Assembly: GCA_963682175.1 (NCBI GenBank)
Contig: OY821788.1
Location: 14,774,001 to 14,838,000, forward strand
Direction: 5' to 3'
Length of the DNA: 64,000 nt
DNA from: Triglochin maritima
Taxonomy: Eukaryota > Streptophyta > Magnoliopsida > Alismatales > Juncaginaceae
Each line of letters opens with the position of its first letter. Position 1 is the first letter of the stretch. Below are positions 23,679 through 34,696 of the stretch, piece after piece. Position numbers and translations under genes: made by a program. The notes below the pieces were generated by a model that saw only the letters and a list, made by a program, of their open reading frames with translations, had not been told where the DNA came from and did no database searches.

Positions 23679-26045
23679 AGGATAGGAAGGAACTCGTGGA
23701 GAATGAGATGATATTGAAGATTGGAAATAGTACAAGCATCGCTGCGATTGTACAAGATTCTATGGAACTTAAGTAGTCTAGTGATCTAAATTTATGCTTT
23801 GAAGAATGTTTGTTATGTACCTTCGATTAGCAAGAACTATTCTGTATCATGTTTTGGATATGGATAACTTAATATATATTTCTAATTCTTGCTTGTCTAT
23901 ATCGAAGAATGGAATTTTCTATGCAAATACATTCGTATAGAATGATTTCTATTTGCTTGAAATGAATAATAAACAAACTCAAACAAACAATAACAAAAGA
24001 AACTAAGATAACTCACGTGAATGATACAATCTTGTAACACTATCGGATTGGTCAAATAAATGACCAAGAGACCTTTCAAGAAGAAAGGAACGAAAACGAA
24101 TAACTAATTGGATATGATACAATCTAATGTATGTGGTCCGATAAGTACAAGTGCAAGAGACGGTTTAAGGTACTTCATTTTGTTCACAGACAACTATAGT
24201 CATTATGGCTATATTTGTCTAATGGGAAGCAAAAGTGAATTCTTTGACAAGTTCAAGGAATTCGAGGGTGGAGTAGTGAACCAACTCAACAAGAATATCG
24301 AGTCTCTATGAAAGGTTCGTAGGGGTGAGTACTTAGGATACCTAATTTGACTCATTCCTAAAGTAGGAATAAGATATTGCTCGACATGGTTCGATCAATA
24401 ATAAGTCAATCTAAAGTGCCTATTTACTTTTGGAATTATGCACTACAAATAATGACAAACTCACTAAATAATGTTCCATCCAAATCCGTGGAGGAAATGT
24501 CTTGTGAGCTATGGAGTTGAAAGACACCTAAGCTCGACTTTCTCAAGATTTGGGGTTGTGAGGTATACATCAAGAAATTGATGTCAACCAAGCTTCAACC
24601 AAAAGTGGATAAGTGCTTCTTTATAGGTTGTCCTCGTATGACAAGAGGATACTACTTTTGGTGTATCACTCCAATCGAAAGATTGTAGAGAGAGATATTT
24701 TTCTAGAATTTCTGGAAAAGAGAGAAAAGTAGTGGGAGTAGAGTTAAGCTTAAGGAAACTCAAGATACTCTACAAGATCATGATGTGAATGTTGCATTCA
24801 AGATCATGAAGGGCCAGCCAAGATTCATTTGGTTAGTGGGAGCATGAGCGAGAGATTCTTACAAGAAATTGTGAGAGAATCTCAATCATCCCCATCTAGT
24901 GTACGTTCGAGAGTCGAACGTGAACCTATTCCTCAAGAAATTGTGGAAGAAGTTTGAGAGACACGAAAAGAACCAAAAGAACTAAGAAGGTCAATGAGGG
25001 AAAGGAAGAAACCCAATAAGTATGTGGGACTTCATAAGATCATGGTACTAGATACCAAAGATCCTTCAAACTTCCAAGAAGCAATGGGAAAGAAAAGACT
25101 CCAAACTATGGTTAAAGGCCATGAAATCCGAAGTAGAATCCATGTATGATAATCAAGTATGGAACTTGATTTGCTTTCCTCAAGAGAAAATATCATTTAG
25201 TATAAATGAGCTTTTAGGAGGAAGATAGACATGGATAGTAACTTGACAACCTACGAAGCAAGGCTTGTAGCAAAAGTTATACTCAAATTCAAGAAATTGA
25301 CTTTGATGAGATTTTTGAGAGGTTATCATATTAAAAATCTATTCGGATTATGCTCACTATTACCGCATTTCACAATTGTGAGATATGGAAGATGGATATC
25401 AAAATGGTGTTCCCTAAACGGGAACTTGGAGGAGGATATGTACATGGTACAACCTCAAGGTTTTGATGATCCAAATAATAGCGAGAAGAAATGCAAGTTT
25501 CGAGAATCCATTAATGGATTGAAGCAAGCATCGAGGAGTTGGGACAAACGCTTTGACGAAGAGGTGAAGAAGATTCACTTCATTCAAAGTAAAGGAAAAC
25601 CTTATTGATACAAGGAGATTAGTGGGAGTCATGTAATACTTCTGATCTTATATGTCGATGACATATTGCTCATGAGCAATCATATACCTTAGTATTAGCA
25701 AACGAGAAATTTCATTGAAATCAGCATCTTCAATGAAAAGAGATGGATGAGGCTCAACACATCTTGAGAATCAAGATACATTGAGATACATCCCGTGGAC
25801 TCATTGGCTTCAGTCAACGCGCATACATTGACAAGGTCTTGGAAAAGTTCAAGGTGAACAATTCCAATATGGACAATGTGCCAATAAGTATGAGTATAGG
25901 TGTGCAACTCAAGGAGTCTCAATGTGCTCAATCACGCAAAGACTTGGAGTACATGAAGGTATCCCTTATGCTTCGGTAAAAGGAAGGACCATGTACACAA
26001 TGAGTTGCACAAGACTCGATATCTCGTATGCTCTACGTGGGATCA
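23679..26045 (+). pseudogene. Degenerate copia pol
   Basis: Collinear with the pol at 59598-62393 but full of stops, frameshifts and small deletions. Recognisable parts are the integrase core (24108-24311, with DNYSHYGYICLM), the post-integrase region (24480-24700), the reverse transcriptase start (25231-25608, with EEDMYMVQPQGF and KQASRSW), YVDDILL near 25652 and the RT/RNase H link (25920-26040). It ends abruptly where the LTR begins at 26046, so RNase H, the polypurine tract and the first ~200 bp of the 3' LTR were lost together. No product is expected. Confidence 0.85.
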
Positions 26046-26930
26046 CATGGGACATTAATTACCGAGTTAAGATTGTCGTGTTGGTCATAGATCATTGTAG
26101 CTCTACAAGTGAGTGACAACACGGGTACACAAAAGAGGAAAATAGTACTTTTGTATACTGAATTGACCTAACAAGTAAAATATTATAGAAATGTGTTTCT
26201 ATGTCATTAATATTTTACTGTGTCCTTGGTCCTTTGATATGAGACTTATATCCGATCGCTTAAGGAGTGCTTAATTAGACTAGTGTCTTAAGCTATCAAT
26301 GAGTGTAGTGAAAAGACATTACTTTGTTAAGTATGACTTTTGTTGGAGAAGATAGTTAGTCAAAATATTATCATTGCCCCTCTTAATGAAGTGATGATAT
26401 TAGTTGGTCTCTTGATAAAACAAAGTTATAATGTGCACAATGTGATTTGAGTTAAGTCACATATTTATAACTAGCTTAAAGAGATCAAGAAATGAATACT
26501 AATACAAAGATGACATAATACTACTTTGTGTGTATTCTTAATATCATGTGGCAAGGGACGGACACAAGTGGTGCACTCCATCACTAAATAGATCGGGTTT
26601 TGATTCGAGTGGAATTAAGACATCTAACTAATTGGGAGCTATAATGTGTAGTTAGATACCGATTATAGCTTGTGATATTAAGCTCTTAATATCACTACCA
26701 ACTTAGTTTAGATCCTCCCATAGGTCACACCACAAAACTGGGAAACAAGAAATGAGGATTTTGAGTTCATAAGATGTGTCGGGTTTCATGTAGAAAATAT
26801 GACACATGGGGTGAACAAGCAAAATCAAAATTATGTTGTGATTAATAACATAATTAGAATCTAAATTAAATTCATATGTGATGTAAATATTATGCGGTGT
26901 AATGATTGATCATTACATATGATAATATGT
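26046..26930 (+). mobile_element. Copia B 3' LTR, first piece
   Basis: Starts inside the LTR (ACATGGGACATTAATTACC, equivalent to about 20570 in the 5' LTR) and follows it closely to GATAATATGT, where element D is inserted. It continues at 32583. Confidence 0.85.
26926..26930. repeat. Target site duplication TATGT (left)
   Basis: TATGT here and at 32578-32582 bracket element D. The uninterrupted site is seen in the 5' LTR at about 21450 (GATAATATGTTACATAAG). Confidence 0.92.
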
Positions 26931-28472
26931 TGTGGGGATCTTAAGGGGCCCTCTAGTGATCGTAATTAAACAAGATGCGGAATTAAAAACTAATTACGAA
27001 CTAGCAACTAATCATGCAAGGGTTATTCTAAGAGATAGTGAACTTGCAAACCAACGTTGAAGTCGACGCCCGATTTAACGAGGTTCGGCACCCTCCCCGG
27101 GTCCTAGTCCTCACTCACAAGCCCCGCTCGTCCCTCGAGCCTCGCTTGTGGTTTCCACTATCCGATCTCCGTTACCGGGCCGAGATCAACGCCTTTACAA
27201 ACCCGAGCCTCGCGAACAATCTCGCCTCGCCCGTGTCTCCTCTCACAACCCGAGAGGGAGCTTCCTTGAAGCTATTACAACTCTTGTGATTTGGATGAAA
27301 GAATGGAATCACAACTCTTGCTAATGACACTTTAACTTTGAGCACACTTGGATTATGATATGGATCTAGGAATACAAGTGGTGAAGTTTTGGCTTGAGTG
27401 TATAGGATTTGAGCTTTGAAGGTTTGGGAAAGATAGCACAAGGATACTTGATGTTTGGAGAGTGTAGTGCTTGTGTTGTGCTTCTAATGAGGTCCTTATA
27501 TAGGCTTCAAAGCTCTTAGAGTCGTTGGGGAGTGGGTGAGAAAGTTGACCCATGAAATGTGATGATGTGACAAAAGTTCGGGCAGAATTTGCACGCTCCT
27601 CGGTAGACCGTTAACCCAACGGATTACCGACGATGGTCATTTCGGTTTACCGAATCTTATTCGGTTAACCGCTCACTCAACTCCAGTAGCTCTCTAACTA
27701 GCAACCCTAATATAATTCGGTTTACCGAAACCTATTCGGTGAACCGTTCCAAACTGGACAGTAAGATTGGTAGGGTTCTGTTTATGCTAGGTTCGGTTGA
27801 CCGTGTATACTTCGGTATACCGAAGTAGCGCGGGAATTGCGCTGACAAAGCGTGGGAGATTGGTTTACCAATAACGGTCAAGTTAAATAGCCGTTGGTCT
27901 CCTAAAGCAATATGATTCGGTTGACCGAATGAAGTTCGGTGTACCGAATATGGATAAGTCAATTTGGCTTTAGGTCAAGATATAAATACGACCGTTGGAG
28001 CAAAGTCCAAAACCGGTCCAGGCTAATTCGGTCTACCAAAGGCGGTTCGGTATACCGAGGTGGTTATTCCAGGGAACACCTAAAGGATTCTACACGGTTG
28101 ACCGCAAGGTGTTCGGTGGACCGAACTCTACAAGATTCGGTTTACCGAGAAGGGTTCGGTTAACCGTGGAGATACGGGACAGAATCCTAATGTGCTCAAG
28201 TTTACATTAATCCTTAGGACTCAAATTATACTACATTACATATTGGTCCAAAGCTTGATTACATGTCTTGAGTCTTTATCTTCTTGTCCCCAAGCTCCTT
28301 AGCTTGATTCTTCATCAACCTATTAAGAATATCGCAAGTACACGAATATATATGCAATGCATGTATTCATGTTTGCTTACTTTGATTGTCTAGGTTGATT
28401 GATTAAATATAGATTAAGATTAGATTACTTAATCATCAAAACTAAATAAAGATTAAGGCTAAAAAGCCAACA
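26931..28472 (-). mobile_element. Element D 3' LTR
   Basis: 1542 bp, TGTTGGCTTTTTAGCC to GATCCCCACA on minus. The TATA box is at 27494-27502 (TATATAAGG on minus). It is intact relative to the other LTR, which lacks ~157 bp near 30905. Confidence 0.9.
27601..28167. repeat. Palindrome cluster in D 3' LTR (variable centre)
   Basis: About 15 copies of TTCGGTNNACCGAA-type palindromes with differing central pairs, such as CGGTTTACCG (27642, 28138), CGGTATACCG (27813), CGGTTGACCG (27907) and CGGTTAACCG (28155). The edge is 99 bp upstream of the TATA box. Only the arms are conserved. Confidence 0.9.
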
Positions 28473-28840
28473 ATCTCCCCCTTTTTGATGATGGCAAATC
28501 TATATCTTAATATTTGAGTTCAATTGTATTTCTCCCCTTTCTATATGTTTTGTTTCTTAACATATATGTAATCTATGCATTTACAAGATTTCTCCCCCTA
28601 ACAACATGCATAGTTTATTTAAAATTGAAGCTCATCCTAATTTTTCTCCCCCTTTGACATCAATCAAAAAGCAAACATTAAGCATTTGATGCAAAGGTAA
28701 AATATATCTAATTCTCCCCCTTAATTATATGATTTTGCAATTTTAGGCTCCCCCTATCAATTAGGCTAAATAGCAACAATGAGTATTAACAATTAAGTGC
28801 ATTTCTATTCTCCCTCTTAGCTTATTTAACATCCATTTTA
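28473..28840 (-). promoter_or_regulatory. Multiple polypurine tracts of element D
   Basis: Pyrimidine runs at about 28474, 28533, 28591, 28644, 28715, 28750 and 28810 (CTCCCCCTTTTT, TTCTCCCCCT and similar) are polypurine tracts on minus. The one touching the LTR is the likely plus-strand primer. Several tracts in series are a described Sirevirus hallmark. Confidence 0.8.
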
Positions 28841-29106
28841 CAATTTTACATTTATGATTATGGATGTGGTATATGATATGCAATGAATAGGGTATAAGAT
28901 ATGCAATGAATTATATCATAAGATATGTCTATTAAGCTCTAAAATTTAGATTAGAATCGATCAAAATTTATACCGTCGTGGCGCTTTGAATTGACTCAAC
29001 CCGTATTCGGTGATGCAACCGGCTTTAAATTTTTCTTTGAAGCTCATCCGGTCACCACCGATTTCCTCCTTCAAGTACCTACAATTGAAGATTTTGGTAC
29101 CCATTT

Positions 29107-30555
29107 TTACTTGGGTCCAATCATGTTAGTTTTTGGAACCCAAACCATTTTGGTTTTAGGTGCCCAAATACTTGAGGAAGTTTTATTCACTACAAAATGC
29201 TTTCCATTCAAAGTAGTGTGAATAACATGGTTCTTAAAGTTATTAGCATAAAAACCTATACCATGTTTATCTAGTGATTGTCTTTGACTACCAATAAGCA
29301 TATCAAGCATTTTCTTTCCACTTGTGAATTTTTCAAGATCCTTTTGTAATTGAACATTCTTAGCAATTAGATCTTGAATATCAACACTACATGAAGGTTT
29401 TGCATTTAGAGTTGCAATTTCATCAATCAATTGAGTGTTCTCTAATGCAATTTTATCATGACCAGCAAGTAATTCATTCTTATCATTCATGATAGATTCA
29501 ATTTGAGATTGTAGCTCATTGATTTTCTTTCTTGCTAGTTTATTCTTTTGACAAATTTTCTCAAAATTTTCAAGTAATTCATTGAATTCACATTGAAGTT
29601 CATTATATGCATTTGAATCATTTGAATCAATTGAATCATGACTAGAGCAAGAAGATACCTCACTATCATCGTCTTCTATTTCCATGAAGCACATTGAGGC
29701 GAATTCGCCTTCAATTGATGAAGATGATGAAGTGTCCCAAGTAGCTTTAAGAGCTTTCTTCTTCTCTTTTCTCTTGCTCTTCTTCTTCTTCTCTTTTCTC
29801 CTTTCTTTCTCTTCTTTGAGAAATTCCTTGAATTTATGTGTCACCAATTGTTCCTCGATATCACTATCTTCTTTGATCGAATTGGCGACGGCGTGTAGCC
29901 CTAAGGATTTCTTGACTCTCTTCTCATTTCCGTCTTTCATTTGTATCTCATATGTCATGAGACTTCCCATGAGTTCTTCAACCGACAATTTCGTCAGATC
30001 TTGCGCTTCTTCTATTGCGGTTGTCTTTTCTTCCCAATCGTCGTTGAGAGATCGGAGAATCTTCCTTGTCATTTCTCCCTTGCTAAAAATCTTTCCAAGA
30101 GCACTAAGGGAGTTAATAATTTCGGTGAAGCGAGTGTGCATCTCGCTTATGTTTTCACCGGGTAGCATATGAAACAATTCATATTTATGCATGAGTAGAT
30201 TAATCCTAGTTTCTTTTAATCTAGTGGATCCCTCATGATGCATTTCTAATGTGTGCCAAATTTCATATGCACTTTCACACCCTCTCACTCGATTATATTC
30301 ATTTTCATTTAAACCACAATATAACATATTCATAATGCGGGCATTAATTTCCGCCTCCTTAATTTTGGGTTTAGGTAATGAAATAATCTCATCATCATTT
30401 GGTGGGGTGTATGATTTTAAAATAAAAGTCCAAAATTTTAAATCATGAGATTGCAAATATATTTTCATCCTCTTTTTCCAATAATCATAATTTAGGCCAT
30501 TAAAAAGAGGTGGTTTATTAGTTGATAAACCCTCACTATGATTAGATTGAGCCAT
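29107..30555 (-). CDS. Sirevirus-type Gag of element D, no zinc knuckle
   Basis: An intact 482-codon ORF starting 40 bp inside the primer site. Residues 1-200 are the Sirevirus Gag (UBN2) region: YDYWKKRMKIYLQSHDLKFW, EINARIMNMLYCGLNENEY, MHKYELFHMLPGENISEM, WEEKTTAIEEAQDLTKLSVE. A Lys/Glu-rich block lies near residues 250-280, then an acidic Ser-rich part, then a coiled coil (about 330-420), and VWVPK repeats at the end. The CX2CX4HX4C knuckle that element C keeps (CYECDKVGHIKKDC) is absent. Gag should form the particle; without a knuckle, RNA binding may use the Lys-rich block. The ORF is clean although the rest of pol is gone, which suggests recent use or selection. Confidence 0.88.
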   Translation of the reverse strand: MAQSNHSEGLSTNKPPLFNGLNYDYWKKRMKIYLQSHDLKFWTFILKSYTPPNDDEIISLPKPKIKEAEINARIMNMLYCGLNENEYNRVRGCESAYEIWHTLEMHHEGSTRLKETRINLLMHKYELFHMLPGENISEMHTRFTEIINSLSALGKIFSKGEMTRKILRSLNDDWEEKTTAIEEAQDLTKLSVEELMGSLMTYEIQMKDGNEKRVKKSLGLHAVANSIKEDSDIEEQLVTHKFKEFLKEEKERRKEKKKKSKRKEKKKALKATWDTSSSSSIEGEFASMCFMEIEDDDSEVSSCSSHDSIDSNDSNAYNELQCEFNELLENFEKICQKNKLARKKINELQSQIESIMNDKNELLAGHDKIALENTQLIDEIATLNAKPSCSVDIQDLIAKNVQLQKDLEKFTSGKKMLDMLIGSQRQSLDKHGIGFYANNFKNHVIHTTLNGKHFVVNKTSSSIWAPKTKMVWVPKTNMIGPK

Positions 30556-30594
30556 GCTAATATTTCGATTAAGAAAATAAATTTAGCTAACAAG

Positions 30595-30606
30595 GCTCTG
30601 ATACCA
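30595..30606 (-). promoter_or_regulatory. Primer binding site of element D
   Basis: TGGTATCAGAGC on minus, two bases after the LTR end. It is complementary to the 3' end of plant initiator Met tRNA and would start minus-strand cDNA synthesis. Confidence 0.92.
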
Positions 30607-31556
30607 AATGTGGGGATCTTAAGGGGCCCTCTAGTGATCGTAATTAAACAAGATGCGGAATTAAAAACTAATTACGAACTAACAACTAATCATGCAAGGG
30701 TTATTCTAAGAGATAGAGAACTTGCAAACCAACGTTGAAGTCGACGCCCGATTTAACGAGGTTCGACACCCTCCCCGGGTCCTAGTCCTCACTCACAAGC
30801 CCCGCTCGTCCCTCGAGCCTCGCTTGTGGTTTCCACTATCCGATCTCCATTACCGGGCCGAGATCAACGCCTTTACAAACCCGAGCCTCGCGAACAATCT
30901 CGCCACGCCTTTACTTGAGTGTATATGATTTGAGCTTTGAAGGTTTGGGAAAGATAGCACAAGGATACTTGATGTTTGGAGAGTGTAGTGCTTGTGTTGT
31001 GCTTCTAATGAGGTCCTTATATAGGCTTCAAAGCTCTTAGAGTCGTTGGGGAGTGGGTGAGAAAGTTGACCCATGAAATGTGATGAAGTGACAAAAGTTC
31101 GGGCAGAATTTGCACGCTCCTCGGTAGACCGTTAACCCAACGGATTACCGACGATGGTCATTTCGGTTTACCGAATCTTATTCGGTTAACCGCTCACTCA
31201 ACTCCAGTAGCTCTCTAACTAGCAACCCTAATATAATTCGGTTTACCGAAACCTATTCGGTGAACCGTTCCAAACTGGACAGTAAGATTGGTAGGGTTCT
31301 GTTTATGCTAGGTTCGGTTGACCGTGTATACTTCGGTATACCGAAGTAGCGCGGGAATTGCGCTGACAAAGCGTGGGAGATTGGTTTACCAATAACGGTC
31401 AAGTTAAATAGCCGTTGGTCTCCTAAAGCAATATGATTCGGTTGACCGAATGAAGTTCGGTGTACTGAATATGGATAAGTCAATTTGGCTTTAGGTCAAG
31501 ATATAAATACGACCGTTGGAGCAAAGTCCAAAACCGGTCCAGGTTAATTCGGTCTA

Positions 31557-31564
31557 CCGAAGGC
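31557..31564. repeat. 8-bp target site duplication CCGAAGGC (left)
   Basis: CCGAAGGC at 31557-31564 and 32141-32148 flank the MITE. The sister LTR has the empty site, with CCAAAGGC, near 28037. Confidence 0.92.
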
Positions 31565-32140
31565 TAGGGCTGTAAATGGGTAATATTTTACCCGCAACCC
31601 GCCCCGCCCCGCCTAATGCGGGTAGTGGACAAAAAAATGTTACCCGCCAACCCGCTAACCCGCCACCCGCATAACCCGCCTAATAAGCGGGTCGGGTTGC
31701 GGTTGTCTTGCAACCCGCCCCGCATAACCCGCAACCCACCTAATCAAATATATTATTAATTTTTTATATACCAAAATCATTTTAATGTTTCAATTTTACT
31801 CATAACCATTAACCCACCTTACCAAATCATTATTCAACACTAACCAAATGTCTAATTTTTCACTCAACACACATCCAATTTCCCAAAAAATACAATGAGT
31901 AATTACTATTTTTCAAGTTTTGATGTTCTTTTATTTTTCTTAGAAAAAATCAAAAAAATTTAAAAAACCCGCCAAACCCGCATAACCCGCCCCGCCTCAC
32001 CTAGTCCAACCTTATGCGGGGCGGGTAGCGGTTTTTTATTTTTGACCCGGCCCGCCCCGCCCCGCATACCCGCTTAACTTATGCGGGGCGGGTAGCGGTG
32101 GACCAAAAACCCGCCCCGCCCCGCCCCGCTTACACCCCTA
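31565..32140. mobile_element. hAT-type MITE
   Basis: 576 bp with terminal inverted repeats TAGGGCTGTAAATGGG and (right end, reversed) TAGGGGTGTAAGCGGG, and an 8-bp TSD, the hAT length. It has no coding capacity. Both ends are packed with ACCCGC/GCGGGT units in opposite orientation (CCCGCCCCGCC runs), giving long inverted subterminal repeats, while the middle is AT-rich. It is the youngest layer of the nest. Confidence 0.9.
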
Positions 32141-32582
32141 CCGAAGGCGGTTCGGTATACCGAGGTGGTTATTCCAGGAAACACCTAAAGGATTCTACAC
32201 GGTTGACCGCAAGGTGTTCGGTGGACCGAACTCTACAAGATTCGGTTTACCGAGAAGGGTTCGGTTAACCGTGGGGATACAGGACAGAATCCTAATGTGC
32301 TCAAGTTTACATTAATCCTTAGGACTCAAATTATACTACATTACATATTGGTCCAAAGCTTGATTACATGTCTTGAGTCTTTATCTTCTTGTCCCCAAGC
32401 TCCTTAGCTTGATTCTTCATCAACCTATTAAGAATATCGCAAGTACACGAATATATATGCAATGCATGTATTCATGTTTGCTTACTTTGATTGTCTAGGT
32501 TGATTGATTAAATATAGATTAAGATTAGATTACTTAATCATCAAAACTAAATAAAGATTAAGGCTAAAAAGTCAACATATGT

Positions 32583-33529
32583 TACATAAGTTGTGAATTT
32601 GCTACTAATCCCGAAATGTCAAATTTTGTAGGGGTTAAACCGAAATTTGACAAGTCTGCAGTACTGTGCACAAACGGTCGACCGGTTAACAGTAAACGGT
32701 CGACCGATCGATGCACGGTCGACCGGACACGTCTCGACCGATAACGGGGAATTTTCGTCTGTTCGGAACGGTCGACCGAATCTATCGGTCGGTCGACCGA
32801 AAATTGCGATGAAATATTTTAATGTTGCGAGCGGTCGACCGAATGTCGGACGGTCGACCGAAACTTGGTTCGAGCGGTCGGCCGAACCTCCAAACGGTCG
32901 ATCGGTCCAGACGGTTTTCTGCAGAATAAATTTAAGAATTAATTAGATCATGCATGGAATTGGTACATAATTGATTTAATTCGTGGCTAAGATTATTTGT
33001 TAGCAAATAATGGATGGTTAGATGGAAGTTTGCATGAAATCATGGGCAAGAGGTTGCACATGAATAGGTAATTTGGAGAGAACTTATAAATACAAGTTTA
33101 TCTCATTACCTCATTAATTAATTCATTATTTTCTCATGCAAAAATCTCTCTCCATAATTCTCCACGAAATTTCCTTAATTCTTAAGATTAGTTTTAGTTT
33201 TCGGAGATCTTCTTCTCAAGGGAACTAAAGAGGGGTTAGTAATTGGATTCTAAACCCTATTGGAGATTGAGAGGCTAGCTCTTCTCCGAATCTCGGAGGC
33301 ATCCGGCGCAACAACAAGCATCCTCAACGTCTCCGAATCTTCAAGAAGTTTTAGAGAACTTCTAGGTATGAATTTCGGAGTCCCATGTTTGTTTTAATAA
33401 AAGTTTTAAAACTAGTTATTGAAACAAACCAATGCATGCATGAAACAAATCATAGAAAATTGTAATTAATCCTTATTATGCATAAAAGTTTCGAAAATAT
33501 ATATGCAAAATTAAACATGAAATCCTACA
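32583..33529 (+). mobile_element. Copia B 3' LTR, second piece
   Basis: Continues the LTR after the right TATGT copy (32578-32582) and ends GAAATCCTACA at 33529, followed by the TATCG TSD at 33530-33534. It has the TATA box (AACTTATAAA, 33081-33090) that is deleted from the 5' LTR. Confidence 0.88.
32674..32907. repeat. Palindrome cluster in copia B 3' LTR
   Basis: Nine to ten CGGTCGACCG-type palindromes, two more than in the 5' LTR. The edge lies about 175 bp upstream of the TATA box. Central CGs show decay (CGGTCGGCCG, CGGTCGATCG at the right end). Confidence 0.9.
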
Positions 33530-33534
33530 TATCG

Positions 33535-34653
33535 GTCATCCGAACTTCGCATGTGTCTTTTAGCCTAAACGACTTCATCTTATTGGCCCACGTGGCACAA
33601 ACTAACTCCAACAGACTTATCTTTTGTCATTTAGTTAGAACCAATTGAAACGTCCAATATCGGTCTACTGAGAACCGGTCGGCTTACCAAATACTTGTTG
33701 ATTAATCTAAACGTAATGGCTTTTTTCCACGTAAGATTTCGACCATTATCGATAAACCAATTTCTCAGCCAATGTCAGCAGAAAACCAGCACATGTATCG
33801 GTCAACCGACCTTGCCACGGTCTACCAAACAAGATCACCAAATCATAACATTTGTTTATTGTTCAATTGGACCGGTGAACCGAGGCTCTCTCGGTCAACC
33901 AAACTTAATTGGTCGATTTTAGGAAAAAGATACTAGAAGTTGGTGAACGGTTATCCGACACATAATCGGTGAACCGAGTGCTTCAATCTGACCAATAAAC
34001 CCACACTTTGTCGAACGACCGTTGGTTACCCGGTCGACCGAATTCGTCCTGAATTCTGCCCGAGCTTAAGTCACATCTTGTTTTCCTTTGGTCCAATTCA
34101 CACCAACTTACCATAACGGCTCTATTTGTTTTGAAGGTTATATAAGCTTCACTTAAGAAACACATTCACTCCTCGACTTGCCAAAAATCAATTCTACTCT
34201 TGTGCTCTCAATCTCCAAGCCTTCAAAGCTCCACCAACTCTCAAACTTCCATTAAATTCACTTCAAGCTTAATTTCAATCCTTGAGTGCGTTGAAGTTAG
34301 AGTTCAATGACCTCATTCAATTTCTATTGTGTTGTAAAGCTTCGAGGAAGCACCCTCTCGGGTTGCGAGAAGAGATCCGAGCAAGATGAGGGTGTTCGCA
34401 AGGCTCCGATTGTAAGAGGGTTTATCTTCGACCCGGAACGAAGATAATAGTGAATTCTCGAGTAGAGATTGGATGATCGATCGGAACTTGAGGATAGGAC
34501 TAGATCACAGTGGTGTGATCGAACCTCTATAAATCTCCGGAGTCATCTTGTGGTTTGCATTCTTTCCTTCATTACTTTAATTGTGAAATTGTTCAAGAAA
34601 ATTAGGAGATAATCTATTCACCCCCCTCTAGATTAGTGACTGATTAACTTACA
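33535..34653 (+). mobile_element. Sirevirus element C, 5' LTR, last part
   Basis: Resumes the LTR broken at 20355. It contains palindromes, a TATA box at 34138-34146 (TTATATAAG) and the LTR end TTAACTTACA, directly followed by the primer site. The strand and terminal pattern agree with the first part at 18691. Confidence 0.8.
33659..34043. repeat. Palindrome cluster in LTR C
   Basis: About eight divergent copies (TATCGGTCTACTG, ATCGGTCAACCGA, CCGGTGAACCGAG, CTCGGTCAACCAA, ATCGGTGAACCGAG, CCGGTCGACCGAA). The edge is about 95 bp upstream of the TATA box. Confidence 0.8.
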
Positions 34654-34655
34654 TT

Positions 34656-34667
34656 TGGTATCAGAGC
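34656..34667 (+). promoter_or_regulatory. Primer binding site of Sirevirus C
   Basis: TGGTATCAGAGC, two bases after the LTR end; complementary to initiator Met tRNA. Confidence 0.92.
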
Positions 34668-34696
34668 ATAGGTTTACTCATCTAATCCATTTAGTC

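Larger units (their letters stand above)
31122..32272. repeat. Palindrome cluster in D 5' LTR, split by a MITE
   Basis: Same motif series as 27601-28167. The edge is about 100 bp from the TATA box. The MITE landed inside one motif (CGGTCTACCGAAGGC). Confidence 0.88.
26931..32577 (-). mobile_element. Gag-only Sirevirus element D (non-autonomous, complete)
   Basis: A full-length 5647-bp element with a perfect TATGT TSD and an empty-site control in the sister LTR. In element order: 5' LTR (32577-30609), primer site complementary to initiator Met tRNA (30606-30595), one 482-codon Gag ORF, ~0.6 kb of non-coding DNA with multiple polypurine tracts, and 3' LTR (28472-26931). No protease, integrase, RT or RNase H sequence is present, so it must use proteins from another element. 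The LTRs differ only at scattered bases apart from a ~157-bp deletion and a MITE, so insertion was recent. Remnant A has the same lack of pol. Confidence 0.9.
30609..32577 (-). mobile_element. Element D 5' LTR, with deletion and MITE
   Basis: 1969 bp: the same LTR as 26931-28472 with few substitutions, minus ~157 bp near 30905-30915 and plus a 576-bp hAT MITE with its 8-bp TSD. The TATA box is near 31014-31022. Confidence 0.9.
20356..33529 (+). mobile_element. Copia family B element carrying a nested Sirevirus
   Basis: The element runs from TGAAGGGAATGTG to GAAATCCTACA and is bracketed by perfect TATCG duplications. In order: 5' LTR without its U5 end (20356-21855), leader (21856-22706), gag (22707-23678), broken pol (23679-26045) and a 3' LTR without its first ~200 bp (26046-26930 plus 32583-33529). 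Without the nested element D it is about 7.5 kb. The 5' LTR end and the primer site are deleted, so this copy is defective. It sits inside the LTR of Sirevirus C. Confidence 0.85.

Noticed and set aside
29684..30172. Plus-strand frame of 162 codons
   Set aside because: It is antisense to the intact Gag of element D.
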